A stretch of DNA of 20,557 bases, taken from Pseudomonadota bacterium. GTDB lineage: Bacteria > Pseudomonadota > Alphaproteobacteria > Caulobacterales > Caulobacteraceae. The translations under genes and the position numbers were made by a program. The notes under the pieces are model-generated. The model worked only from the letters and a program-made list of their open reading frames with translations, had not been told where the DNA came from and made no database searches. The stretch is from NCBI GenBank assembly GCA_023409795.1, contig JAEYQX010000026.1, forward strand, positions 1 to 20,557. Reading direction: 5' to 3'. Shown piece after piece: positions 12,902 to 20,557 of the stretch; positions within the stretch are counted from its first letter, which is position 1; each line of letters opens with the position of its first letter.

Positions 12902-14303
12902 TACCCCAAAGCCGCTCTGGACTGCCGAAGCCATCGCCTCGGCGACCGGCGGCAAGCTCCACGGACCTGATGCCCGCGTCACGGGCCTGGCCTACAACAG
13001 CCGCGAGATCCTGCCCGGCGACCTGTTCCTGGCCCTGCACGGTGCGCGGGACGGGCACGAGTTCGCCCCTTCGGCCTTTGCCGCCGGGGCCAGCCTGGCC
13101 CTGGTCGACCGCCCGGTCGAGGGCGGCCCCTATGTCCAGGTCGAGGACACCCTGAAGGGGCTGGAGGCCATGGGCATAGCCGCGCGCGGGCGGGCGCGCC
13201 TGCGCGGGGCCGTGACCGGCAGCGTCGGCAAGACCAGCGTGACCCAGGCCATCCGGGCCGGGCTTGACCTGGCCGGCACCAGCCATGGCTCGATCAAGAG
13301 CTACAACAATCACATCGGCGTGCCGCTGACGCTGTCGCGGATGCCCCAGGGCACCGACCGCGCGATCTTCGAGATCGGCATGAACCATCCGGGCGAGATT
13401 GGCCCGCTGTCGCAACTGGTCCAGCCCCATGCGGCCTGCGTGACCACGGTCGGCCCCGTGCACATCGAGGCCTTTGCCGATGGCGAGGCCGGGGTCGCCC
13501 GCGAAAAGGGCGCGATCTTCGAGGGCCTGGTGCCCGGCGGCACGGCCGTCATCAATGCCGACAATGCCTATGGCGACCTGGTGCGCCAGTCGGCCGCCCG
13601 CGCCCATGCCGTGGTCGAGACCTTTGGCACCGCGGCGGGCAATACGGCGCGCCTGCTGGACTTTGTCGCCGATCGCGCCGGGGCCACGGTCACGGCCGAG
13701 GTCGAGGGACGGCGCATCAGCTATCGCCTGGCCCAGTCGGGCGTCCACTGGGGCCTGAACTCCCTGTGCGTCATCCTGATGCTGCGGGCGCTGGATGTGT
13801 CGCTGGACACGGCGCTGCAGGCTCTGGCCGCCTTCCAGCCGATGGCGGGGCGGGGCCAGATGAGCCAGGTGCCGGTCGCGGGGGGTGACTTCACCCTGAT
13901 CGACGAGAGCTACAACGCCAATCCGCTGTCGATGAAGGCCGGCTTTACCAGCCTGGCCGGCAAGGCGGTGGGGCCGGGTGGCCGCCGGGTGGTGGTGCTG
14001 ACCGACATGCTGGAGCTGGGTGAGCACAGCCGCGCCCTGCACGAAGGCCTGGCCGAGGCCATCCAGGCAGCCGGGCTGGACCTGGTCCATACCGCAGGGC
14101 CCGAGATGCGCCGTCTTCATGACATCCTGCCGCCCGGCCTTCGCGGTTTGTGGTGCGAAACCGGGGCCGATCTGGCCACCCGGGCCCCTGAACTCGTGCG
14201 GGCAGGGGATGTGGTTATGGTCAAGGGGTCGAACGGGTCGAAAGCCTCGCTCGTCGCTGCGGCGCTGGCCCGGCTGGGCGAACGCCATGGGAATGCTGTC
14301 TGA
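12894..14303 (+). CDS. murF: UDP-N-acetylmuramoyl-tripeptide--D-alanyl-D-alanine ligase MurF
   Basis: A 469-residue cytoplasmic Mur ligase that joins D-Ala-D-Ala to the UDP-MurNAc-tripeptide, finishing the soluble precursor. The ATP loop is GSVGKTS at 109-115, the central domain has AIFEIGMNHPGEIGPLS, and the C-terminal domain has SYNANP at 339-344 and DMLELGEHSRALHEGL. I chose ATG 12894 (MPDTPKPLWTAEAIASATGG), which overlaps murE by eight bases; the frame is open further upstream but would only duplicate murE sequence. The stop shares one base with the mraY start (TGATG). The long open frame on the opposite strand has no recognisable content. Confidence 0.96.
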   Translation: MPDTPKPLWTAEAIASATGGKLHGPDARVTGLAYNSREILPGDLFLALHGARDGHEFAPSAFAAGASLALVDRPVEGGPYVQVEDTLKGLEAMGIAARGRARLRGAVTGSVGKTSVTQAIRAGLDLAGTSHGSIKSYNNHIGVPLTLSRMPQGTDRAIFEIGMNHPGEIGPLSQLVQPHAACVTTVGPVHIEAFADGEAGVAREKGAIFEGLVPGGTAVINADNAYGDLVRQSAARAHAVVETFGTAAGNTARLLDFVADRAGATVTAEVEGRRISYRLAQSGVHWGLNSLCVILMLRALDVSLDTALQALAAFQPMAGRGQMSQVPVAGGDFTLIDESYNANPLSMKAGFTSLAGKAVGPGGRRVVVLTDMLELGEHSRALHEGLAEAIQAAGLDLVHTAGPEMRRLHDILPPGLRGLWCETGADLATRAPELVRAGDVVMVKGSNGSKASLVAAALARLGERHGNAV

Positions 14304-15412
14304 TGTTCTATCTGCTCTATCTCTATTTCGCAGACGTGGCGCAGGATTATCCGCTGCTGCACCTGATCCAGTATCAGACCGTGCGCGTGGCCCTGGCCAT
14401 GGCGACGGCCATGATTGTGGCGGTGGCCATGGGCAGCCGCTTCATCGACTGGATGCGTGCGCGCCAGGGCAAGGGACAGCCGATCCGTGACGATGGCCCG
14501 GTGACCCACCTGTCCAAGGTCGGCACCCCGACCATGGGTGGGTTGATGATCCTGGCGGGCATTGCGGTGGCGGTGCTTCTGTGGGGCGACCTGACCAACC
14601 CCTATATCTGGATCGTCTCGGGCGTGACGGCAGCCTTTGGCGTCCTGGGCTTCGTCGACGACTACGCCAAGGTGTCCAAGCAGACCTCGGCCGGCCTGAC
14701 GTCGAAGCAGAAGCTGGTGGCCCAGACCATCATCTCGGTGATCGCCGGGGTGCTGACGGTGCTGTGGATGACCCAGTCGCCGACCTCGCCGGGGCTTGAG
14801 ACCTCGATCGCCTTCCCCTTCCTGAAGGCCGTGCTGCTGAACATCGGCTGGTTCTATGTGGCCTTTGCCGCCTTCACCATCGTTGGCTTCTCCAATGCCG
14901 TGAACCTGACTGACGGCCTGGATGGCCTGGCCATCGTGCCGGTCATGATGGCGGCCGGTGCCTTTGGCATCATCAGCTACCTGGTCGGCAACTTCGTCTT
15001 TGCCGAATACCTGCAGGTCCACTTCGTGCCCGGTTCGGGCGAGCTGGCCATCTTCTGCGCGGCCATCATCGGCGGGGGCATGGGCTTCCTGTGGTACAAC
15101 GCCCCGCCGGCCAAGATCTTCATGGGCGACACCGGCTCGCTGGCCCTGGGCGGTGCCCTGGGCTCGATGGCCGTGGCCACCAAGCATGAACTGGTTCTGG
15201 GCATCGTCGGCGGCCTGTTCGTGGTCGAGGCCGCCTCGGTGATGATTCAGGTCGGCTATTACAAGCTGACCGGCAAGCGCATCTTCCTGATGGCCCCGAT
15301 CCATCACCATTTCGAAAAGATGGGCTGGCCGGAATCGACCGTGGTGATCCGTTTCTGGATCGTGGCCGCTATGCTGGCCCTGGTCGGCCTGGCCACCCTG
15401 AAGCTGAGATGA
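14303..15412 (+). CDS. mraY: Phospho-N-acetylmuramoyl-pentapeptide-transferase MraY
   Basis: A 369-residue integral membrane enzyme with about ten helices that transfers phospho-MurNAc-pentapeptide from UDP to undecaprenyl phosphate, making lipid I on the inner face of the membrane. The conserved acidic sites are Asp119-Asp120 in GFVDDYAKV, NLTDGLDG at 201-208 and Asp276 in FMGDTGSLALGG. The histidine triplet is at 334-336 in IHHHFEKMGWPE. The THLSKVGTPTMGG loop near residue 70 is also family-typical. The ATG overlaps the murF stop by one base. It is followed by the only sizeable non-coding gap in the cluster, so murD may be less tightly coupled to it than the other pairs. Confidence 0.97.
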   Translation: MFYLLYLYFADVAQDYPLLHLIQYQTVRVALAMATAMIVAVAMGSRFIDWMRARQGKGQPIRDDGPVTHLSKVGTPTMGGLMILAGIAVAVLLWGDLTNPYIWIVSGVTAAFGVLGFVDDYAKVSKQTSAGLTSKQKLVAQTIISVIAGVLTVLWMTQSPTSPGLETSIAFPFLKAVLLNIGWFYVAFAAFTIVGFSNAVNLTDGLDGLAIVPVMMAAGAFGIISYLVGNFVFAEYLQVHFVPGSGELAIFCAAIIGGGMGFLWYNAPPAKIFMGDTGSLALGGALGSMAVATKHELVLGIVGGLFVVEAASVMIQVGYYKLTGKRIFLMAPIHHHFEKMGWPESTVVIRFWIVAAMLALVGLATLKLR

Positions 15413-15427
15413 GCAGGGCCGTCGTCG

Positions 15428-15456
15428 CGTCATCCTCGCCCCTGTGGCGAGGATCC
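15428..15456. repeat. REP-like palindromic element in the mraY-murD gap
   Basis: ATCCTCGCC (15432-15440) pairs perfectly with GGCGAGGAT (15446-15454) around the five-base loop CCTGT, preceded by CGTC and followed by CC. There is no T-tract, so it is not a normal terminator. The CGTCATCC-hairpin-GGATCC layout resembles the short palindromic repeats that are scattered in many Caulobacterales genomes as I remember them. Copy number in this genome cannot be seen here. Confidence 0.5.
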
Positions 15457-15488
15457 GGAAACGCCCGGTCCATCCCTGGGCTCGTGCC

Positions 15489-16883
15489 ATGATCCCCGTT
15501 CCTGGTTTTGAGGGCAGGCGGGTCGCGGTCTTCGGGCTGGGACGGTCCGGGATCACGGCAGCGCGCGCGCTCCAGGCCGGAGGGGCCGAGCCGGTCCTGT
15601 GGGACGATGGCGTCTCGGGCCGGATGCAGGCCGAGGCCGAGGGCTTCCGGCTGGAAGACCTGACGGTGGCGGACTGGTCGCAGTTTGATGCCCTGGTCCT
15701 GTCGCCCGGCGCGCCCCTGACCCATCCCAGGCCCCACTGGACGGTGGACAGGGCCCGTGAGGCGGGCGTGCCGGTCATCGGCGACATCGAGCTGTTCGCC
15801 CGCGCCCTGGACGCCCTGCCGCGGGACCAGCGGCCGCGCGTGGTCGCGATCACCGGCACCAACGGCAAGTCCACGACCACGGCCCTGATCGCCTGGGTGC
15901 TGAAACAGGCCGGGCTGAAGGTCCATATGGGCGGCAATATCGGCATCGGCGTCCTGGCCCTGCCGGCACCGACGCCTGAAGCGGTCTATGTGATCGAGGT
16001 GTCGTCCTATCAGCTGGACCTGACCACCAGCTTTGCGCCGGATGTCGCCATCCTGACCAATGTCAGCCCCGACCACCTGGACCGTCACGGCGGGATGGAG
16101 GGCTATGTGAAGGCCAAGGCCCGGCTGTTCCAGGCCCAGGGCGCGGACGGCATCGCCCTGGTCGGGGTCGACGACCCCTGGGGCCAGGGGCTGGCCGAAC
16201 AGTTGGCCGCGCGCGGCGAGCCGGTCACCAGCGTCACCACCCATGTCTCGCCAGCCCAGGGACAGGGCATTGATGCCTGGCCCGGCGGGTTGAGCCATGA
16301 CGGCCGGATCATCGACCTGTCGGCGGCGCGGTCGCTGCCGGGGCGGCACAATGCCCAGAACGCTGCCTTTGCCTATGGGGCCGCGCGGGCCCTGGGGCTC
16401 AGCCACGGGCAGGCGGTGCAGGGGATCGTCACTTTCCCGGGCCTTGCCCACCGCATGGAGGCGGTCGGACGCCTGGGCGGTGTCCGCTTCATCAACGACT
16501 CCAAGGGCACCAATGCCGACGCCGCCTATCAGGCGCTGGCCTCCTATCCGACCAGTTTCTGGATCGCGGGCGGGGTGCCCAAGGCGGGCGGGATCGAGCC
16601 CTTGCGCCCGCTGTTCGGCCATGTGGCCAAGGCCTATCTGATCGGCCAGGCGGCAGGGGACTTTGCCGCGACCCTGGGCGAGGTGCCCCATGTCATCGCC
16701 GGAACCATGGAGCGGGCCGTGGCCATGGCGGCGGCCGATGCCGCGGCGGTCGGAGGCGAGCAGGTGGTCCTGTTGTCGCCCGCCTGTGCCAGCTTTGACC
16801 AGTTTCCTGACTTCGAGGTCCGGGGCGAGGCCTTCCGCGCCGCAGTGCTGGGCCTGGGGGCCACGCCGGAGGCGGCAACATGA
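15489..16883 (+). CDS. murD: UDP-N-acetylmuramoyl-L-alanine--D-glutamate ligase MurD
   Basis: A 464-residue cytoplasmic Mur ligase that adds D-glutamate to UDP-MurNAc-L-alanine, the step before MurE. The N-terminal nucleotide-binding fold has AVFGLGRSG, the ATP loop is GTNGKST at 123-129, and SSYQLDLT, NVSPDHLDRHG and NDSKGTNADAA (336-346, with Lys339) are all characteristic. I chose ATG 15489 (MIPVPGFEGRRVAVFG). The in-frame GTG at 15444 would add 15 residues, but these would be encoded by the hairpin element, and other MurD proteins begin just before the first beta strand. The ribosome site is weak. The stop overlaps ftsW (ATGA). Confidence 0.96.
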   Translation: MIPVPGFEGRRVAVFGLGRSGITAARALQAGGAEPVLWDDGVSGRMQAEAEGFRLEDLTVADWSQFDALVLSPGAPLTHPRPHWTVDRAREAGVPVIGDIELFARALDALPRDQRPRVVAITGTNGKSTTTALIAWVLKQAGLKVHMGGNIGIGVLALPAPTPEAVYVIEVSSYQLDLTTSFAPDVAILTNVSPDHLDRHGGMEGYVKAKARLFQAQGADGIALVGVDDPWGQGLAEQLAARGEPVTSVTTHVSPAQGQGIDAWPGGLSHDGRIIDLSAARSLPGRHNAQNAAFAYGAARALGLSHGQAVQGIVTFPGLAHRMEAVGRLGGVRFINDSKGTNADAAYQALASYPTSFWIAGGVPKAGGIEPLRPLFGHVAKAYLIGQAAGDFAATLGEVPHVIAGTMERAVAMAAADAAAVGGEQVVLLSPACASFDQFPDFEVRGEAFRAAVLGLGATPEAAT

Positions 16884-18061
16884 GCCAGTCCTACAGCCAT
16901 CCCTTTTCGCGCAATGACCAGAGCCTGATCGCGCGCTGGTTCTGGACGGTCGACCGTGGCCTACTGACGGCGGCCCTGCTGCTGATCGGTCTGGGCGTGG
17001 CGCTGAGCTTTGCCTCCAGCCCGGCGGCGATCCGCGCCGATGAATCGATCACCGATCCCTTCCACTATTCGTGGCGTATGCTGGTCTGGGCCAGCATGGG
17101 CATGGGAGCCATGCTGGTGGCGTCGCTGATGTCGCCACGCGGGGTCAGGCGGATCGCGGTGGCGGCCCTGTTCTGCTCGATCCTGGTCATGGCGGCCCTG
17201 CCCTTTATCGGGGACACGGTGAAGGGCGCGGCGCGCTGGATCAACCTCGGCCCGTTCAGCCTGCAGCCGTCCGAGTTCGCCAAGCCCGGTCTGATCGTCT
17301 TTGCCGCCTGGATGTTCGCCGAGGCCCAGAAGGGGCAGGGCGTGCCCGGCGTCAGCATCGCCTTTGGCATATGGGCCCTGACGGTCGGCCTGCTGCTGAT
17401 CCAGCCCGATATCGGCCAGACGCTTTTGATCACCACCACCTTCATGGCCGTCTTCTTCATGGCCGGGGTGCCGCTGAAGTGGGTGGCGGTGATTGCGGCA
17501 GCCGGTGCCGGGGGCGTGGTGTCTCTGTATTTCACCTTTGGCCATATGCGCGATCGCCTCAGCCGCTTCATGTCGCCCGAGACGACCGACACCCACCAGA
17601 TCGACCGGGCGTCCGAGGCCATTCGCGCGGGCGGCCTGTTCGGTCGCGGCATCGGCGAAGGGGTCATGAAACGCCGGGTGCCGGACCTGCACACCGACTT
17701 CATCTATTCGGTCGGTGCCGAGGAGTTCGGCCTGGTCCTGAGCCTGATCATGATCGGGCTTTATGCCTTCATCGTCATCCACGGCATGCGCCGGGCGATG
17801 AAGCTGAACGATTCCTTTGAGCAGACGGCGGCGGCGGGCCTGTTCATGCTGATCGGGCTGCAGGCCTGCATCAATGTGGCGGTGAACCTGAACCTGATCC
17901 CGACCAAGGGCATGACCCTGCCGTTCATCAGCTATGGCGGCTCGTCCATGATGGCCATGGGCCTGACCATGGGCTTTGCCCTGGCCCTGACCCGGCGCCG
18001 CCCGGGGGCCTATGAGCCCGGTTCCAACATCTCGCCGCCGCGTCGGCGTCTGCTCCCCTGA
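16880..18061 (+). CDS. ftsW: Septal peptidoglycan glycosyltransferase FtsW (SEDS family)
   Basis: A 393-residue polytopic membrane protein that polymerises lipid II at the septum together with FtsI. The SEDS signatures are GAARWINLGPFSLQPSEFAK, the QPDIGQ motif (Asp177), the catalytic-type aspartate Asp273 in LHTDFIYSVGAEEFG, and the C-terminal GMTLPFISYGGSSM. About ten membrane helices can be traced, followed by a short basic tail (PPRRRLLP). It is distinguished from RodA by its place between murD and murG and by the divisome genes upstream. The start overlaps murD by four bases, and murG begins 17 bases after its stop. Confidence 0.95.
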   Translation: MSQSYSHPFSRNDQSLIARWFWTVDRGLLTAALLLIGLGVALSFASSPAAIRADESITDPFHYSWRMLVWASMGMGAMLVASLMSPRGVRRIAVAALFCSILVMAALPFIGDTVKGAARWINLGPFSLQPSEFAKPGLIVFAAWMFAEAQKGQGVPGVSIAFGIWALTVGLLLIQPDIGQTLLITTTFMAVFFMAGVPLKWVAVIAAAGAGGVVSLYFTFGHMRDRLSRFMSPETTDTHQIDRASEAIRAGGLFGRGIGEGVMKRRVPDLHTDFIYSVGAEEFGLVLSLIMIGLYAFIVIHGMRRAMKLNDSFEQTAAAGLFMLIGLQACINVAVNLNLIPTKGMTLPFISYGGSSMMAMGLTMGFALALTRRRPGAYEPGSNISPPRRRLLP

Positions 18062-18078
18062 CGAAAAGAGTGCCTGCC

Positions 18079-19164
18079 ATGACCAAGGTCTGTGTTGTCG
18101 CTGCCGGTGGAACCGGTGGCCATATGTTCCCGGCCGAGGCCCTGGCCCGCGAACTGACGACGCGCGGCTGGCGCGTGATCCTGGCCACTGATGCGCGCGG
18201 CCAGCAGTATGCCAGCGCCTTTCCGGCCGAGGAGCGCATTGCCCTGGATGCCGCTACGGGACGTGGCCCGCTGGGCCTGCTGAAGGCCGGGATGACCATC
18301 ATGCGCGGCGTTGGCCAGGCCAAGTCGGCGCTGGACCGGCTGGGAGCCGATGTCGTGGTCGGCTTTGGCGGCTATCCCTCGGCCCCGGCCCTGCTGGCGG
18401 CCATCACGACGCGGCGTCCGACCGTGATCCATGAGCAGAACGCCGTCCTGGGTCGCACCAACCGCTACCTGGCCCCCAGCGTCCAGGCCATTGGCTCGGC
18501 CTTTCCGACCCTGGGCCGCGCCAAGGCCCAGGTGAAGGACCGCGTCACCCTGATCGGCAATCCGGTGCGCGCCGAGATCCAGGCCTTGTTCGGGCGCGAC
18601 TGGCAAGCCCCGGCTGCCGACGGGCCGATCCATGTCCTGGTGACGGGCGGCAGCCAGGGCGCGCGCCTCCTGTCCGAGACCACGCCGCGGGCCCTTGCGG
18701 CCTTGCCCGAGGCGCTTCGCCGCCGCCTGAAGGTGCAGCAGCAGTCGCGGCCCGAGAACCTGGAATCGGCGCGGCAGATCTACCTGGAGGCCGGGATCGA
18801 CGCCGAGGTCGCCCCCTTCTTCCGCGACATGGCCGAGCGCCTGTCCAGGGCCCACCTGGTCATCGGCCGGGCCGGGGCCTCGACCTGCTCGGAGCTGGCC
18901 GTGGCGGCCCTGCCGTCGGTGCTGATCCCGCTCAAGATCGCCACGGATGATCACCAGACCCTCAATGCCCGAGCCCTGGTGGATGCCGGTGCCGCCGAGA
19001 TGCTGCCCGAGGATGCCGTGACGGTGGACAGCCTGGCAGCGGTGCTGGAGCGCCTGCTGTCCGACCCGGCCCGCCTAGCGGCCATGTCGGCAGCGGCACG
19101 CTCGGTCGCCATCCCCGATGCCACCTCGCGGCTGGCCAACCTGGTCGAGGCAACGGCGCGATAG
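18079..19164 (+). CDS. murG: Lipid II synthase MurG (UDP-GlcNAc:lipid I GlcNAc transferase)
   Basis: A 361-residue GT28 glycosyltransferase at the inner face of the cytoplasmic membrane that adds GlcNAc to lipid I. The glycine-rich GGTGGHMFPA loop is at 10-19. VGFGGYPSAPAL, HEQNAVLGRTNR, VTGGSQGARLL and the UDP-GlcNAc site GRAGASTCSEL are all in place, followed by PLKIATDDHQTLNA. I chose ATG 18079 because it starts at MTKVCVVAAGG and has a purine-rich AAAGAG about eight bases upstream; a GTG at 18070 adds only three residues. It is the last recognisable cell-wall gene in this window; the next plus-strand gene is a channel and not murC. Confidence 0.96.
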   Translation: MTKVCVVAAGGTGGHMFPAEALARELTTRGWRVILATDARGQQYASAFPAEERIALDAATGRGPLGLLKAGMTIMRGVGQAKSALDRLGADVVVGFGGYPSAPALLAAITTRRPTVIHEQNAVLGRTNRYLAPSVQAIGSAFPTLGRAKAQVKDRVTLIGNPVRAEIQALFGRDWQAPAADGPIHVLVTGGSQGARLLSETTPRALAALPEALRRRLKVQQQSRPENLESARQIYLEAGIDAEVAPFFRDMAERLSRAHLVIGRAGASTCSELAVAALPSVLIPLKIATDDHQTLNARALVDAGAAEMLPEDAVTVDSLAAVLERLLSDPARLAAMSAAARSVAIPDATSRLANLVEATAR

Positions 19165-19170
19165 GCCGCG

Positions 19171-19185
19171 CGCCACGCGGTGGCG
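19171..19185 (+). terminator. Small hairpin after murG, weak terminator candidate
   Basis: CGCCAC (19171-19176) and GTGGCG (19180-19185) form a six-pair stem with a three-base loop, six bases after the murG stop. The following ATTCAG is not a proper T-tract. It could slow or partly end transcription at the end of this dcw segment. Confidence 0.3.
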
Positions 19186-19230
19186 ATTCAGTGGGCTGAT
19201 TTGGCCGGCGAACCCCGCTAACCTGCCGCC

Positions 19231-20346
19231 ATGCCCCAGTTCGTCATCGACCTGACCAATACGGTTTTCGCCCTTTGGCGAGAGTTCAACTGGCTGCCGA
19301 AATGGGCGGTCATCACCATTATTGCGGTGGTGTTCGTCGTCATCGGCTGGGCGGCCAACCAGGTGGTCTTTGCCATCCTGAAGCTGCTGGTGCGCAAGCG
19401 CGACATCTTCTGGAAAGGGATGCTGACGCGGGCGCGGCTCAAGGTGCGGCTGGCGGTGATGATCATTGCCCTGGCCCTTGGCGTCACGGTCTCGCCCCTG
19501 GCACCCGAACCCTCGCTGATGATCCGCCAGGCCCTGCTGTTCGCCTTTATCCTGGTGTGCGGCTGGATCATTGCCGGGGCGGTGGACATGGGGGCCCTGG
19601 TCCACCTGCGCCGCTTCAACATGGACACGGAGGACAACCTCCATGCCCGCAAGCACGTCACCCAGACCCGCATCCTGCAAAGGGTGGCGGCGCTCCTGAT
19701 CGGCCTGGTGACCCTGGGCCTGGCGCTGCTGACCATTCCGGGCGTGCGCCAGTGGGGGATGTCGCTGCTGGCATCGGCGGGCGTGGTCGGCATTGTCGCC
19801 GGTTTGGCCCTGCAGCCCTTCCTGACCAACCTGATCGCTGGCATCCAGATCGCCACCTCCCAGCCCATCCGCATCGATGACGCCGTCATCGTCGAGGGCG
19901 AGTGGGGCCGGGTCGAGGAGATCACCTCGACCGATGTGGGGGTCAAGATGTGGGACTGGCGACGGATGATCCTGCCCCTGACCTATTTCATCCAGAAGCC
20001 CTTCCAGAACTGGACGCGGGACAATGCCCGCCTGATCGGCGTGGCCTTCCTGTATGTGGACTATGAGGCCCCGATCGAGCGGCTCAGGACCCGGCTCGAG
20101 GAGATTGCCCAGGCATCGCCCCTGTGGGACGGCGACGTGGTCAGCCTGCAGGTGACGGACATCACCGAGCGCGTGGCCCAGGTCCGCTGCCTGACCAGTG
20201 CCCGCAATGCCGGCGTGGCCTTTGATCTGCGCTGCGAGGTGCGCGAGAAGATGCTGGCCTTCATGCGTGACGAATGCCCCGAGGCCCTGCCGCGCGACCG
20301 GGTGGACCTGGACCGCGAGCCCGGCTCGCCCGTGATCGGCGGCTAG
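19231..20346 (+). CDS. MscS-family mechanosensitive ion channel
   Basis: A 371-residue inner-membrane channel that opens under membrane tension to release solutes on osmotic down-shock. Five membrane segments can be traced at about 24-48, 74-92, 98-120, 150-168 and 174-206. The last has the Gly/Ala-rich pore pattern of MscS (SAGVVGIVAGLALQPF) and runs into the beta-domain QPIRIDDAVIVEGEWGRVEEI, then MWDWRRMILPLTYF, where MscS itself has a proline-asparagine. A soluble C-terminal domain follows from about residue 258. Two extra N-terminal helices relative to E. coli MscS are common in larger members. There is no clear ribosome site, and a TAACCT box ends just before the ATG, so a leaderless transcript is possible. 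Its stop TAG overlaps the stop of the convergent gene. Confidence 0.92.
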   Translation: MPQFVIDLTNTVFALWREFNWLPKWAVITIIAVVFVVIGWAANQVVFAILKLLVRKRDIFWKGMLTRARLKVRLAVMIIALALGVTVSPLAPEPSLMIRQALLFAFILVCGWIIAGAVDMGALVHLRRFNMDTEDNLHARKHVTQTRILQRVAALLIGLVTLGLALLTIPGVRQWGMSLLASAGVVGIVAGLALQPFLTNLIAGIQIATSQPIRIDDAVIVEGEWGRVEEITSTDVGVKMWDWRRMILPLTYFIQKPFQNWTRDNARLIGVAFLYVDYEAPIERLRTRLEEIAQASPLWDGDVVSLQVTDITERVAQVRCLTSARNAGVAFDLRCEVREKMLAFMRDECPEALPRDRVDLDREPGSPVIGG

Positions 20347-20557
20347 TCCTTCAGCCGCTGGCGGGCCAGGCGCACGGCCGCGGCGACCGAGGTGGCATCC
20401 GGCTCGGCCTCATCCTCGCCACAGGCCACGCCAGCCAGTGCGGCTGCATCGCCGCCCGGGCTGATGGCAAAGGGCGGCTGGCGCTCGGCCGTGGCCGGGC
20501 CCTCGACCAGGTCGGCATCCAGGCTGGCGAAGTCCAGCCGGTCGGCGGTGCCGGCCA
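20343..20557 (-). CDS. Partial gene, C-terminal end of an unrecognised acidic protein
   Basis: An open frame enters from the right edge on the minus strand and ends at TAG (20345-20343), giving the last 70 residues. The visible part is rich in Ala, Asp and Glu in the middle (VACGEDEAEPDATSVAAAV) and ends with a basic helix, RLARQRLKD. I do not recognise the family and there are too few residues for a call. Codon choice matches the neighbours. It converges on the mscS-type gene, and the two stop codons interlock in the palindrome CTAG. Confidence 0.6.
   Translation of the reverse strand, partial: AGTADRLDFASLDADLVEGPATAERQPPFAISPGGDAAALAGVACGEDEAEPDATSVAAAVRLARQRLKD

Noticed and set aside
12798..14288. 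496-codon open frame antisense to murF
   Set aside because: Same reason: low-complexity translation and no ribosome site, opposite a clearly identified Mur ligase.
1..20557. Mobile element, phage, CRISPR or defence system
   Set aside because: No transposase, integrase, terminal inverted repeats, spaced direct repeats of the right size, or compositional break was seen; the genes are core cell-wall and housekeeping functions.

Overview
The window is GC-rich, densely coded chromosomal DNA from an alphaproteobacterium. The short MraZ beginning MFLSTYEKQLDGKRR, the gene order and promoter-like sites resembling the Caulobacter sigma-73 consensus point to Caulobacterales, possibly Brevundimonas. 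That placement is inferred from sequence style and memory, not from a search. The core is the first half of the dcw (division and cell wall) cluster. I see no phage, transposon, CRISPR array or toxin-antitoxin module.

Region 1 (1-2900) lies on the minus strand. Reading leftwards from position 2892 it holds a CAU-anticodon tRNA, a very small predicted lipoprotein, a free methionine-R-sulfoxide reductase (GAF domain), a ROK-family sugar kinase whose start overlaps the reductase stop, a CitE/HpcH-type CoA-ester lyase, and the first 49 codons of a gene resembling capsule Kdo-transferase KpsC.

Region 2 (3000-7430) lies on the plus strand. It holds a periplasmic SIMPL-domain protein closed by a good intrinsic terminator, a two-domain signal peptide peptidase SppA with its own promoter, a small membrane protein, a zinc-dependent N-acetylmuramoyl-L-alanine amidase with a peptidoglycan-binding domain, and the class A RNase P RNA gene rnpB.

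Region 3 (7430-19164) is an AT-richer control region followed by mraZ-rsmH-ftsL-ftsI-murE-murF-mraY-murD-ftsW-murG. Most neighbours overlap by 1 to 8 bases, so it reads as one translationally coupled operon. It makes the cytoplasmic UDP-MurNAc-peptide precursor (MurE, MurF, MurD), the lipid carriers (MraY, MurG) and the septal synthase (FtsW, FtsI, with FtsL as regulator). The promoter region carries four copies of a CCCAT box at exact 10-base spacing over the likely -35/-10 elements, the expected form of an MraZ autoregulatory site. The only gap of more than 20 bases in the cluster, between mraY and murD, holds a REP-like hairpin.

Region 4 (19165-20557): where murC and murB are commonly found next, there is an MscS-family mechanosensitive channel and then a convergent, truncated gene whose stop codon overlaps that of the channel. 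The rest of the dcw cluster (murC, murB, ddl, ftsQ, ftsA, ftsZ) is not in the window.
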